A DNA stretch of 64,000 bases from Corynascus novoguineensis (taxonomy: Eukaryota > Ascomycota > Sordariomycetes > Sordariales > Chaetomiaceae): contig MU857614.1 of assembly GCA_033296725.1 (NCBI GenBank), positions 248,001-312,000 on the forward strand, written 5' to 3'. The notes below the pieces were generated by a model. The model saw nothing but the letters and a program-made list of their open reading frames with translations. It did not search any database and had not been told where the DNA came from. The position numbers and the translations under genes were made by a program. Numbering within the stretch: position 1 is the stretch's first letter; each line of letters opens with the position of its first letter. This document shows, one piece after another, positions 43,663 to 54,863 of the stretch.

Positions 43663-46600
43663 GAGAAAACGGAAGAGGTTGATTGGTCCACAGTTGTTGT
43701 CTGTCAAGTTGTTAACGATTTTAAGTGGGCACTGTAATGGGGAAAACCGGGCGGTTTGGAATGGGGATCTACGGGCGTTCATCAGGTTGATTCATGACCC
43801 ATCAAGGCGTTGGGAGGGGAAATGATGAGTTTTACAGTGGGCAGGCGGATCTACATGGCATGATTTTTGGGAGGTTTTTCTGCTTGGGAACGAATGATTG
43901 ATACCACGGCATGACTAGCATTTCTTTTTCAGTCGGTGCAATTAAACAGACAATTGCGCCACAAACTACATGCTCGTCACAATAACATTAGTCGACTGTG
44001 TGTCTAATGACAATAACTGGAGTCAATCTCACTACCGACCAGTGGCTGACTGAATGACTCGTGTTAGTTTGCACAGCCTAGCGGCTTTGGCTCCAGCTCC
44101 CGCTCCCGCTCCCGCTCCAGCAACTGAGAACACAAGTAATTCCAAAACTCCATAACTCATGCACGTTGACTGAATCGCAAGATAAGCACTGTCAATGAAA
44201 GAGCTGAGATCTGAGCGTGCGCTCTGGCCGCGTCCTGGCCTGTCCTCTCTGTTTTAGACGCGTCCGGAGGGACGGAATGCAGTCTACGCGCCCCCGCCGA
44301 AACATGGAAGTCTCATCTCCCGTCCCTGGTTTGTCATGTGGCCGAGGCTCAACATCTGAGACATGCAGCTTCCCTGATGCGTCCCCACCTAGTGTAATCC
44401 GTGTAAGTATCCTCGCGTGTGCGTGCCTGATCTCTGGGGTTTATTTTTGAATTCTAGAAAGAAAGAATGAACCAACCCCTTCGTTTCTCTATCATGTATA
44501 TCTGCCAGGGCAGGTGCATACACGTGTAGGCGCAGCGAGGCGGGCGAAAGAGGGAAGAAAGATTAGTGTTTCAAAGAATGCCTGTACCGTGTCTTTGACA
44601 TTTCGCTCGCTTCCCTTCTCTCGTAACCCTCCTTGACCCTTCAATCACTGATCCCGAGGCATCCCGCTATTCTTATTCGCCCGGCTAGTGGACGCATGTA
44701 GCGACTGTACATACATACATACATACATACATACACTATATTCATTCGTACAAAGACTGCTGCGTGCGTACCTTGGCTTTGAAAACCTCGGAGAATAAGT
44801 TAACGGTCGGCAAGGCCAGAATAAATATCGGATAACGGCCTCGCTTTGTCTCAAGGCTCGTTGCAGCGCTCCACCGCGGGATGGGGAAACACCAGGGCTT
44901 TCCTGGAAACCACGTTTTTTTCGCTTTCTTTTCCAAACGAAGCTCAGGTACGGATGCGACTGTAACGGCCAGAATTGCGACTTCTGCCAGGGTCGGGCTA
45001 GGCTTGCGAAACACGCGAACGACCGGAAACAAAAAGACTAGGTCCGGTGAAGTGGGGTTTTGCATCCTGGTGGAGGATAGAGTCAAAGTCATTCAGGGGT
45101 AAAGGAGTTGAGAAGCGTTACCCCGCCTAGTCAGACAACTGGGCGACTCCGATTCGAGGGTTTTCTGGAGAACACCAGGGAAGAGCGACCTTGCCCCTGA
45201 GAATCCGAAGAAGGTTAATTTTCTACACAATTGGGGTGGCAATTGCTTGGTTGGTTAACAAGATCCCTGATTCATTGGGTCCACGGATATTGTTGCAGTC
45301 GAGCTTACGCCCACTAAGGCACCTAATGACCACATGAAGCCTTAGGGATGTGAATGTAAAATCCATTCCATAGGGAGTCGTACAGTATTTGTATTTTCTT
45401 ACCTCGTTCAAAGGTTCTGTCGACCCGTTGAAGATCCTGGTGAGATATTCGTAGGGTTTCATTCTTCCCAACAATATCCAGGGGATGCCATGCCATGTTG
45501 CCTGACTGGGGAGGGCGACAAGGATCCATCCAGTCCCCAAGGTCACGACTTAACCTGGGTGCGCACGGGAAGGTGGAAACAGAATGCAACGGCTCGACGA
45601 CTTTCCAGGTCGGCAGCGAAGGATGCCGGCCGCGGCAAGGGGCTACGATCGGTTTCAGGAGCCACTGTGGACAAGGTAGCTATGTATGTCTTGAGCAGAT
45701 AACGGTGCCCCCCTCTCCGTTTCTCCTGCCACGACGAGGTTTGTTCTGAGGCTATGACCCTGGTCTTAGACGGCATGATACTGACTATCCGAGCACCCTA
45801 TCCACGGCCGGCGACCTGGTTTCGGGAGCTTCTTTCTGGCTGGCTAGATACCACATCATCGTATATAGCGATCACTTGTATACTGTAGGCCTACATAGGA
45901 TGAGCAACTCAAGCATGGCCTGTAGGGTTGATGATTCCGTGGGGATTGAGTGTAACAGTTCATACAAGAGATCAAACTGCTTGGAGTCGAAGCAGCAAGA
46001 TCGATCACTGTTGGGTCAACGTACGCTCGACCGGCCCATCGCCGCGACCGAGAGATAAGCAAGGTCTACCTTGCGGACGCCAAGTGACATAGATATCCGA
46101 CTCTCCGCTCATGTCTGCCCGTCGAGAGATCGTACGACCAAGGCGATCAATAAGTTGCTCATCACACCTTGATTACTTGCTGATCCTGCTAGTGCGGACC
46201 TCAACTCCGGGGAGTCCTGGTACGGCGAGACCGTGGTTGCCAGCGTAGGACTCCGTAAGCGTGAGTGGCCGCGAAAAGAGCAGCCCCGAAACGAAACAGT
46301 GGGCCCCGGGCACCGAGACTCGACCGCTAGTGTCGCCTAGTACGACCAGGGACGCGGGCCAGCCCGGCCGGGACCCTGGTCGTCGATCCAGATCTGCTGC
46401 CTATATCCACCATATCACCTGCTTCGACTGTATTTTGGTTGACATCGAAGCTAGCAACCACGGCTACTTGAACCTGCCACAAACAGCCGTCATCGGATCG
46501 TCTTCCTCACTGCCAGACGCTAGCAACTTAGTGAAGGTCCGTGTATGCACATGTGTGTGTGCGTGGGTGCGCGCGCGTGTTTGTGTGTATGTATGTACTT

Positions 46601-46740
46601 TGATTCATGGCCGAACAAGTCAGGCCAGGAAATGTCAACTATATACAATGAAGTCGACGCCACATTCTCCTTATCATCATTCCCATTTGAGTGTCTTCAC
46701 ACCTAGCCTCGCCTACCTTACCTATCTCCAGCGCCGCCTC
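43663..46740. other. Gene-poor interval, 3.1 kb
   Basis: Between the 42415 gene and the 3' end of the LPMO gene, whose stops converge. A TACA repeat lies at 44708-44736. A GT-rich run is near 46545-46590. ORFs up to 208 residues on either strand show no motif. I see no gene here. Confidence 0.4.
44708..44736 (+). repeat. (TACA)n tetranucleotide microsatellite
   Basis: About seven TACA units in intergenic DNA; likely length-variable between strains. Confidence 0.95.
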
Positions 46741-48034
46741 TTAAGGAAGGCACTGGCTGTAGTACTCGTTCGACGCCGTGCACTTGCCCTGGCTGCACGT
46801 CGTCGGGCCCGTGTAGCCGATGCCGCCGCACCTATCAAACATGTCAGTGTGATACACTTTCTGATTGAAGAGAGCGCCGGGGAGTAGTTCGGGAGTGACG
46901 CGGCAGTTTGAGGAGCACAGAAAGCAATAAACGGAATATTGTCACTTACTGCCCGTACAGGGGGGCGCTGCCGCTGCTGCTGCCACCGCCGTTGTTGCTG
47001 CCACCACCGTTGTTGTTGCCGCCGCCGCTACCGGAACAGGTGATGGGGCGCGGGCCGGGGATCTGGTACGAGCGCCCGCCCATGTTTGTGTTCCCGTTGG
47101 CGTCGTAGATGCTCACCACGATGCCCGGGTCGTTGCTCGGGTAGGCGCCGGGGAACGAGACGAGGTTGGAACCCGTGTTAGTGCCCGAGCCGGTGACTGT
47201 ATGAGTGTGTCGTTTTGTCAGTGGGACTATTCATGTATTCATCTATGATCCCATTTCCCTTTTCCTTTTCTCTTTCGTCCACCGTCCATCTTCTTCTCTT
47301 CTTCATATCTCTCCAGGATAGGAAACAGAAGATGAGAACATTTGAAGGGTCGAAAGAAAACCCACCTTCAATCTGCGCACACCCAATGTAGAACTGGGCG
47401 CCGCCGGGGCTCGAGGCGCTGTGCAAGGCGAGCAGCTCAACGCGCATCAGGTACTGGCCGGGTGCCACGCACGACGGCATGTCAAAGTAGTGCCAACCAT
47501 TGTTGGCGATCATCTCGTCCACCGCCCACACGCCGTTGTTGAGCCCGCGCTCGGCCACCTTGAACCATTTCTGACCCGACGCCGATGCCGACGCCGCGTT
47601 GTCCACCTTGGCCAGGTAGACCTGGATGGGACCTTGAAGGGAGATATATGTCAGCGCAACGCAATGCATACGGAAGACACTTGCGAGAGGTATCACGGGG
47701 AAGGTGAGGGTGGTGTAGAAGGGATAGACCTACCCTTATGCGAGGCAGCGATCGGGTTGTCCGGGTCGTTGGAACCCTGCGGCCCGCCAATGACGTGCTG
47801 CCACCATGAGCCGACGCGGGCTCCCGCGGGCACCTTAATGATGGTGTTGTCTTTGTACGTGATGCCTGTGTTGCAAGCCATGGCGGCGTCGTTGACGTTC
47901 TGGATCGGGAAGTTGCTTGAAGGGGCCCGCACGCCCTTGAGTTGGCCCTGGTCCTGGCCGTTGACCGAGACCCTCTGGAAGATGGTATGGCCGCTGACGG
48001 CCGTCGCCAGAGCCACGAGAGTAAACGGCTTCAT
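46741..48034 (-). CDS. Secreted AA9 lytic polysaccharide monooxygenase (GH61) with C-terminal CBM1
   Basis: Copper enzyme that cleaves cellulose by oxidation. Four exons: 48034-47734, 47632-47366, 47196-46950 and 46831-46741, giving 301 residues; introns are 101, 169 and 118 bp. A signal peptide of 15 residues (MKPFTLVALATAVSG) leaves His16 as the mature first residue, which with His80 forms the copper histidine brace. Gln180 and Tyr182 in G-A-Q-F-Y-I-G-C match the conserved second-sphere Gln and axial Tyr; Cys54 and Cys184 fit the usual disulfide. The catalytic domain ends near 240 with PGPRPITCSG. A linker of Gly, Asn and Ser repeats follows, then a CBM1 at about 272-301 (QCGGIGYTGPTTCSQGKC, and NEYYSQCLP with the binding aromatics). 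The CBM1 is almost exactly the last exon. Expression is probably induced by plant cell-wall material. Confidence 0.97.
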
Positions 48035-49779
48035 CTTGTCGGGAGGCTGCGTGGTCTTGGAGAAGAGAGAAGGAGTTCCTGCACAGTCTGTTTGTTTGAA
48101 CTGATGAGAGGATCCGGGGTGCAACTGGACAAGATCAGACTCACACGGCTCGTATCTGGGAAGGCCGAGGCCGGCCCTTTTATATATATAGGTCCTCTTT
48201 GACTCTCTCGCCCAACGGCTCGTGCATCGTTTTAGGGGGGGAACCCAACTAAGGACTCCCGTCCCCGGAACTACCAGCTTCTCGAATAGGAAGCGGAAGT
48301 GGCCTCCTTGACCGAATGACACTGGATTGGCTTGGCACGTCGAGCGTGGCCACTGAGCGTGCCGTTCTAGCCCAACCAGTGTGCGCTTGCGGCTCCATCA
48401 TCACCGCGCCGGGCCCCGGTCCCCCCGGATCTCCTCGCTCCTGCAACCTTAAGCCGCCCACGTACCCGGTTTGATGAGAAATGAAAGTGAGGGTTGCCCC
48501 CGTCACACCCCACAAGGCGCGCCAAAGTGCAGCAGCACCTCTCCCACTGCCACCTCAAGATAGCATCGGTCCGAACTCCGGTGCAGCATCCCGCCGGCCA
48601 GCGGGGCTCCGACGGCTCTTCTACATCTAGATCCGTCTCCATTCATTGCTGTGGTATTGACTGATATGGATATATTGGCGAATCTGTACCCACTTGGGGC
48701 AGTTCCTCTTCGGCTGCCTTGCCGGGCGGCGGTGACATTCTTGTTGCTGTGAACTCAGCCCAACTTGGCCCCTGTCCCCTTTCGCTGTTTCTTCCCATCG
48801 CGACCAAGTTGCTCGGTAACATATTGATAATACGGCCTCTAATGACGGCTGGCGGCACCCCCTCCCCCCCGGTCAAATCGCACCCAATACCTGAAAATGA
48901 CAGGATAGTGGGATAATTCTTCGTCTCGGGAGCTAGGGAACTCGGCCCTGCTTTGTCCCGAAGAGCGTCTTGGAATAGGCATGTCGGATTGTAGCAAATT
49001 CGCAAATAGGACGAGTAACTGCCCCCCCCCTCAAGCTGTGTTGGAAAAAAAACTGGAAGCTCGCATACCCGCCAGCGAGCCAAATCGCTCTCCGCGCCGA
49101 AGAAAAGAAGCGAAAAAAAAGGAAGAAAAAAAGGAAAAGAAAAGGAAAACTTGGAAGCGCGTCCTTACCGACATCCAAAGAATCACAGCCCACCCCTCGT
49201 GTTCAACCCAATGTTATTAAGACTGCTTATGATGTGCCTCGCTTGTATCCGCTCAGGCCAGTAGTACAGGACAAACGTATACACAAAACGAAACAAAGGC
49301 GAAAGGAACCGAAAAGACTCGAGCTGGAGTCTGCATCATGGCCGCCACCAACTGCCGCCCTCCAGCCTCGCAGACTGGCTTGCAACATTCTGTTGCCTTC
49401 CATTGCAGCTCGGCACGGCGACTTGGCCGGGGCCGCTCGTGACAGTAGCCCCTCCTTAATTCAACCATCATACACGCGCCTTCACTGCCGTCATGATACG
49501 ACCACGCCCTTTAACTACCCATACGTCGTCATGAGAACCCCCTCCCAAGAGTCCCCGCTAAATGACCTTTGCCCAGTTATAACTCCGTAATGAATACCGA
49601 GATGCCGTTATGATGGTGTCGAGGAAATTGCGCCCAGCCTTCCCAAGAGGCACGTCTATCGCCCCGCACGGCTGTGTGTGCTGTACAAAACCCGCCCATT
49701 AATATCCTGGCCGAGACGCACCATAAATGAGCCCATACGCTCACAAGAACCGCATCGCCGCCTTTCTCGCGACACTCTC
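48035..49779. other. Intergenic region between LPMO promoter and elongase 3' end
   Basis: About 1.7 kb holding the LPMO promoter and the elongase 3' UTR. A strongly purine-rich tract of about 60 bases lies at 49096-49153. I see no other gene. Confidence 0.5.
48178..48191 (-). promoter_or_regulatory. TATA box upstream of the LPMO gene
   Basis: On the minus strand the sequence reads TATATATATAAAA, about 145 bp before the start codon. This is a good TATA box position for an inducible secreted-enzyme gene. A GGCTAG word, like XlnR/XYR1 sites, is about 330 bp upstream at 48367-48372. Confidence 0.55.
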
Positions 49780-50933
49780 CTAGGCTCTCCGCGAGCGAGT
49801 GGCCGTGCCGTTGGTCTTAACGCCCGTCGACTTGGCGTCAGCATTTGCGTAGCCGTTGGCGTTTGCGGCAGAACCGTGAATCGGATCTGGCAGAGGCGCC
49901 TGGCTCATTCTCCGCACGGCCTTGCGCCCACTCGGTCGCTTGCCGTCCTTCTTGTACGTGGCAAGGTAGAACGAGATGAAGAGCAAGAGATAGGAGCTGA
50001 GGATGGCAATGCCCGAGAAAGCAGCGAACTCCTCGCCCGCGCATCTGCCCATGTTGGGAAGCCACGGAAAGTAGGTCGAGGTGAAGTAGGTCCAAGACGC
50101 AAAGTACACAAAGCCTAGGTATGGTGTCAGTAATGACCGTGGTGTCAATTTTGCTGGGTGTTAACTTACCAAGGTCAATGACGAACTGGATGATCTGCAG
50201 GCGGGTGATCCACTCCTTCCACCAGATCCTGACACCGCGCGCGCTCTGGAAGTAGTACCAGTACATGACCACATGCACCATCAGGTTCAGCGAGATGACG
50301 ACCCACGAGACCGATGTCGACCCAATAAGCTGCGTGTAGCACAGGAGAGCTGTCGCGCCGTGGTGGTAGCAGTGGAGGAAGGTCAAGGGTTTCTTCTTGA
50401 GGAAGAGGAAGCAGGTGTCCAGAAGCTCGAGATACTTGGTCAGGTAGTTCAACTAGGGCATGTCAGCGCGCTTGCCACCAGCGGGAGTGGGCGGAGGGTA
50501 TGGGGCTTACGTAGTACAGAACCACCAGGGGCTGGGTCCAGCCGCCCTCAATGGCGCAAATGGCGTGGAAGATGCCATGGCGGACAACGGTCGGCAGAAT
50601 CTGCTCGATGAAGAGGGCGAGCAGAATGGCGCTGATGGCGGTGAGATAGAAGTTGTGGATCAAAAAGAGAGTGCGCAGCTTGAAAGGCTCGCGGTTGCGC
50701 ATCAGCTCCCTGCCGCCAAAAATGATTGTGTAGTAGATGACGATGAAGATGCTCGTCTCCTTCAGGGTCGACATGGGCGTCACGCCCGGCTGGAACCTGA
50801 AGTCATCGGCCGGGTAACCGGCGACGTACTCGAAAGCCTTGCTGAAGATGGGCCAGAGATGGATGCCGAACGGCCGGTCCAGTGTCGGAACTGGCAGTTT
50901 GTCGAGGAAAGCCAGAGGAGATTCGGTCGCCAT
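49780..50933 (-). CDS. ELO family very-long-chain fatty acid elongase (ELO2/ELO3-like)
   Basis: 3-ketoacyl-CoA synthase of the endoplasmic reticulum, condensing malonyl-CoA with long acyl-CoAs for sphingolipid and membrane lipid synthesis. Three exons: 50933-50511, 50452-50170 and 50114-49780, giving 346 residues, matching yeast Elo2 and Elo3 (about 345-347) better than Elo1. Introns are 58 and 55 bp. About seven membrane segments are seen. Family signatures: LKETSIFIVIYYTIIFGGRE, the NYLTKYLELLDTCFLFLKKK segment, the catalytic H-x-x-H-H box HCYHH at residues 168-172, and NLMVHVVMYWYYF. The C-terminus after the last helix is basic and Ala/Asn-rich, ending in SRRA, with KKDGKRPSGRK-type ER-retention-like basic clusters. 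Upstream is the divergent cox6 gene about 1.8 kb away. Chain-length specificity cannot be read from the sequence. Confidence 0.94.
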
Positions 50934-52698
50934 TTTCCGAGAGGTTCCGCAATGGCGGGATCAATTAATCTGTTTCCGCAGTGTGTCAGCAAGTGCCGGT
51001 ATGACGCTGTTACAGCGCGTTGTGCCGCCATGAAGGCTTCAAACATCGATGGACAAGTGTTCGGAACACCAACCTAGTAATGCAAGGTTTGACGACACGC
51101 GACACGTCGAAGAATATGGATGGACAAGGCCACCAAGCGAACCGTCAGCAATAATGAACGACAACGACGACCGAGTAAGAAGAACCCCGAAAAGACGAAT
51201 CGAAGGAGAAATGGTAATTGAAGGCTTTGCCCTCGCAAACCGGGAAACTGAGGACGAGAGCGGATGAAAGAACGCCAACAATGGGAAGGAAGGTGTCACA
51301 AAGAAACGCGGTTTCAGAGGTTTGCGGACAAGCAGCCAGATATTTTTCAGCAAGTCCACCCCGAAAAGGGGAAACCGCGAACGGGCGGAGCGTGACCCTC
51401 ATTTCCTGGCGTCTGCATGTGAAGTTTTGCCGCCCAATCAGAGCACGGAAACCACAATGCCAGATTCGCCCCACAAAGGGATCCTGGGCCTCGGGATCTT
51501 CGATTCATCTTATTATCGGGTTCCCGTCATCCTATTCGCATAACATCTGTACAAAAAAAAAAAAAAACGCTTTGTACGAAGTATTCTGTACGGCGTTGTA
51601 CAATATATAGCATATCCGTTCTGAACTACCTGTACACTGAATCGGCGCCAGAGAGCTGGAGCAGCAACTTGCATACTAACCACAGCGAGACTGCATGCTC
51701 GATGCGTTTGTGTCTCTGGATGTTAAAACTTCTGATTAAATTGGCACTGGTGCAAAGAATGGCTACTTCAGCTCAGTCGGTCCTTCTCAGCTCCAACGAG
51801 CTGGTTGGCTGAAGCCCACTCCAACTTGAACTATGCACACTCGTACATCAAGCGAGCCTCCCTCAGCGGATTCGGGACAGGGACGTGTCGTTCGCCAGCC
51901 GGCCAAGCCCAAGATTGACTCGAGGTATCAGTATCAGTATGTATGTACGAAGTACCTGTAATCCACTTCTTTTGTGGTTACAACAGTGGTGGCTCCGGGA
52001 GGCGCCGAGGATGAACGGTGAAGGCAGTCCTCGGGGGGCCGAGACACCCGTGAGCCCGGGCTCCGCGGCCCCGGAAGATGAGGGAGACTTGGTATCCAAA
52101 TGTCTTCAGAAAAGACACACACACACAGATAATGGAAAGTCTGCCTGCGGGAACTTCAGGCCGGTTCGTATCGTGTCGTTATAACAAGCCGTTTGTCTGG
52201 GGCATTTCGAGTCACGCACCTAGTGGGAGCCTTTCAACGTGCGTTCCTGACGTCAACCATGATATCGGCAGGAGTAACGCTCAGGTTTGCTTGATTGCAA
52301 CACGGGTCCGTGCCAGGCCTCGCGGCTCCAGCCACACGGCTAGCAATTACGGAGACTGGGCCACAGCTGAAAAGCCACAGCAAAACTCAGTCCATTGCGC
52401 AGGATCTCATTGGCGGGGTTCGACAGGCAAGAAACTTGTTGCGCTAGTCAATTAAGCGGGCAGCAAGCCTCGCAATAGCCGAGAGATCATTCGATACCAA
52501 TCGATGCCAGTATCCGTGGCTTTCCAGGATCAGTCAACACCAACGCACACTGGAGCGGCTTTGACTGCACCCAATTCAATTGTGAATCCAAGCTCTTTTA
52601 GGGCCAGCCCATCGTTGTCAAGCCCCTCCGCTCCGCCAATTGCCCGCCTTACAACACCCCCCGGCTCGGGATTTTACTTGCTCGTCCAAAGCGCGAAA
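50934..52698. other. Divergent intergenic region between elongase and cox6
   Basis: About 1.76 kb with the promoters of both genes. A 14-base A run is at 51553-51566 and a short CA run near 52117-52131. No gene seen; ORFs on both strands lack recognisable features. Confidence 0.45.
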
Positions 52699-53506
52699 AT
52701 GTCGGCGTCCCTGCTCCGCGTTGCCGCTCGCGGCCCCTCTAGCCTCCTTCGCGCCAACCTCGTCGCTGCCCGGCCGCAGCCGATGGCCGCGCGCGCCGGC
52801 CTCGCCGTCCCGACCAACAGCTTCAGCACATCGGCCCGCCTGTCCTCCGGGGCGCACGAGGAGACCTTTGAGGAGTTCACCGCCCGGTAAGTCAAGCGGA
52901 CAGGCCATTCCTGCAAGAAAACAGAGCTTTCCCGAGCTCCGCTGCGAGCTTCGCTCTCATGACGTGACCCATCTCGGTTCACCCATCCCAACCCGACACA
53001 CACCCACAGCTTCTTCGGCCTATCAATTACTGACTACTTGGTTCCGAATAGCTATGAGAAGGAGTTTGATAGTGTTCAGGATGTTTTTGAGCTCCAGGTA
53101 ATGCTTCCATCTCCCCGACCCGCCGTGCCATGCCCGTCATCCTCTTCGCTAACCCGAAGCTTTTCCGATGATAGCGCAACCTGAACAATGCCTTCGCCTA
53201 CGATCTGGTCCCCTCCCCTTCCGTCGTGGCTGCCGCCCTCAGGGCTGCCCGGAGAGTCAACGACTTCCCGACCGCTGTTCGCATCTTCGAGGGTACGAGT
53301 CAATCATCTTCCGATGCGGGAAAAATTCATCTAGGCTTCCTGCACCCATCAAGAGGCACATCATAGCTAACAACATCACAACAGGCATCAAGGCCAAGGT
53401 CGAGAACAAGGGCCAGTACGAGCAGTACCTGGAGGAGCTCAAGCCCCTGCGCGAAGAGCTCAGCATTCCGCTGAAGGAGGACCTGTACCCGGAGGAGTCT
53501 AAATAA
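52699..53506 (+). CDS. cox6: Cytochrome c oxidase subunit 6 (COX6, mammalian subunit Va homologue), mitochondrial
   Basis: Nuclear-encoded peripheral subunit of mitochondrial complex IV on the matrix side. Four exons: 52699-52886, 53052-53097, 53175-53292 and 53385-53506, giving 157 residues, close to the usual 150; introns are 165, 77 and 92 bp. Residues 1-45 are Arg/Ala/Ser-rich without acids (MSASLLRVAARGPSS to FSTSARLSSG), a clear mitochondrial presequence. The mature part carries EETFEEFTARYEKEF, DVFELQRNLNNAFAYDLVPSP, AALRAARRVNDFPTAVRIFEGIKAKV and YLEELKPLREELSI, all diagnostic of the COX6/COX5A family, which is an all-helical TPR-like fold. Exon 2 is only 46 bases. The C-terminal LKEDLYPEESK is typical of filamentous fungi. 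Confidence 0.96.
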
Positions 53507-54863
53507 GCGGGTCTCCCGAACACAACGGCAAGCTTCCCCTCTCGCAACGCCGTGGATAATACCATAGAGCACCTCCGTATTTCACTGGGTTGTTGAGGGT
53601 GTAGGAAAGCAATCTGTATATGTCTTGACCTAGATTTCGTTTACCTCCTCACATCTAAGGAAGAAAACCGGGGCCCTGAGTGATTTAGAGTGAGATGTGT
53701 ACTTTGGGGGTTAGTGCGAGGCAAAGGAAATTTTTGGATGTAAGAAGTCGAGCAGAGGAAAGAATTGTCAAGTTCCTTTCGCCTCCTGAACCGTCCCTAA
53801 AGTGGTGTACGCCTCGGTATGGAATGAAGTCAGTACGCATCAGTGCGTAAAACATTCCAAGACATCTCAACAGAGTTCGTTCAAACAAATCATGTAAATG
53901 CTAATTTATGCGATTCATTCCTGGCCCAACCCCGTCTTCCGTTCGATATCGTCTTCCCAAATGAGGAAGCGGCGATTTCACAAACCGCCACCCCCCCCCT
54001 CTCTCTCCCTCTCCCCCTCTCCTTTTTTCTCCTCCCTCCCTTTATATTCAGAGGACCGGGACTGTTTCTGTGAACGAAGCAACGCGGCTATCAAAAGCAA
54101 GGAGAAAGGGGCAAAATAGAGAGGAAGTACTACGGTTATGGTATTTGCCATTTCGGCAGTCTGCCCTATCCTACCCTGACTGCCTCGGCGTTTCCCAAGA
54201 CATCCCATGTCTCGATGTTCCAATGCAATGTATATAAACCCGCCTAGTCCGTCAAATCTGCAATACCTTTACTCCAACCAATCGAACGATCGACGCCTCA
54301 CATAATTCTGGTGCCCAGATTGAAACCGAGGCAATTCGATAGAGTAACCAGTGAAGCAACCAATGTATACCACTCCGTTCTCCAAAGCTGTGCAATCTCG
54401 ATTTACTTTTGAGACATGCCATCGCTTTTGCCATCAATTCCCAGTGCCCATCCCCAAATAGCGCAGCTAACAGCTTGCTTTTCGAAGCTCGCAATGTTCA
54501 GATTCTCACCGCTCTACTGACTCACGATTGAAGGCTTGGCCGTGGCTGACTTTGACGGTGACGGCCGAGGGCCGGTGTAGCCAGGGTCGACTTGCCAGCG
54601 TTGGTCCGAGAGCGGAAGCGCAGGCAGACCCGGGGCCGACCTAGCAAACGGCCTCGCGGCTTTTTACTGATACGTCGGAAACTCGCCTGCCATTATACGA
54701 TCCGTCCAGGACTGAAGAACCCGCTTGGTCCGCCTCACATGGTCGCTCCGTATTCTGGCGTCTCGGCAACATTCTCGCTTCCCGGCCACGAGCAACCGAC
54801 GCGGACGGGGGCCTACTAATTGCGGCTGCTGTTGTCGTTGCCGCCATCGTTACCTCTATGCTC
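53507..54863. other. Convergent intergenic region between cox6 and the chromodomain gene
   Basis: About 1.36 kb. A pyrimidine-rich tract lies at 53987-54047. It holds both 3' UTRs. I see no gene. Confidence 0.5.

Noticed and set aside
45223..45589. Minus-strand ORFs with hydrophobic stretches in the 43.7-46.7 kb gap
   Set aside because: No start context, family motif or neighbouring exon supports a gene.
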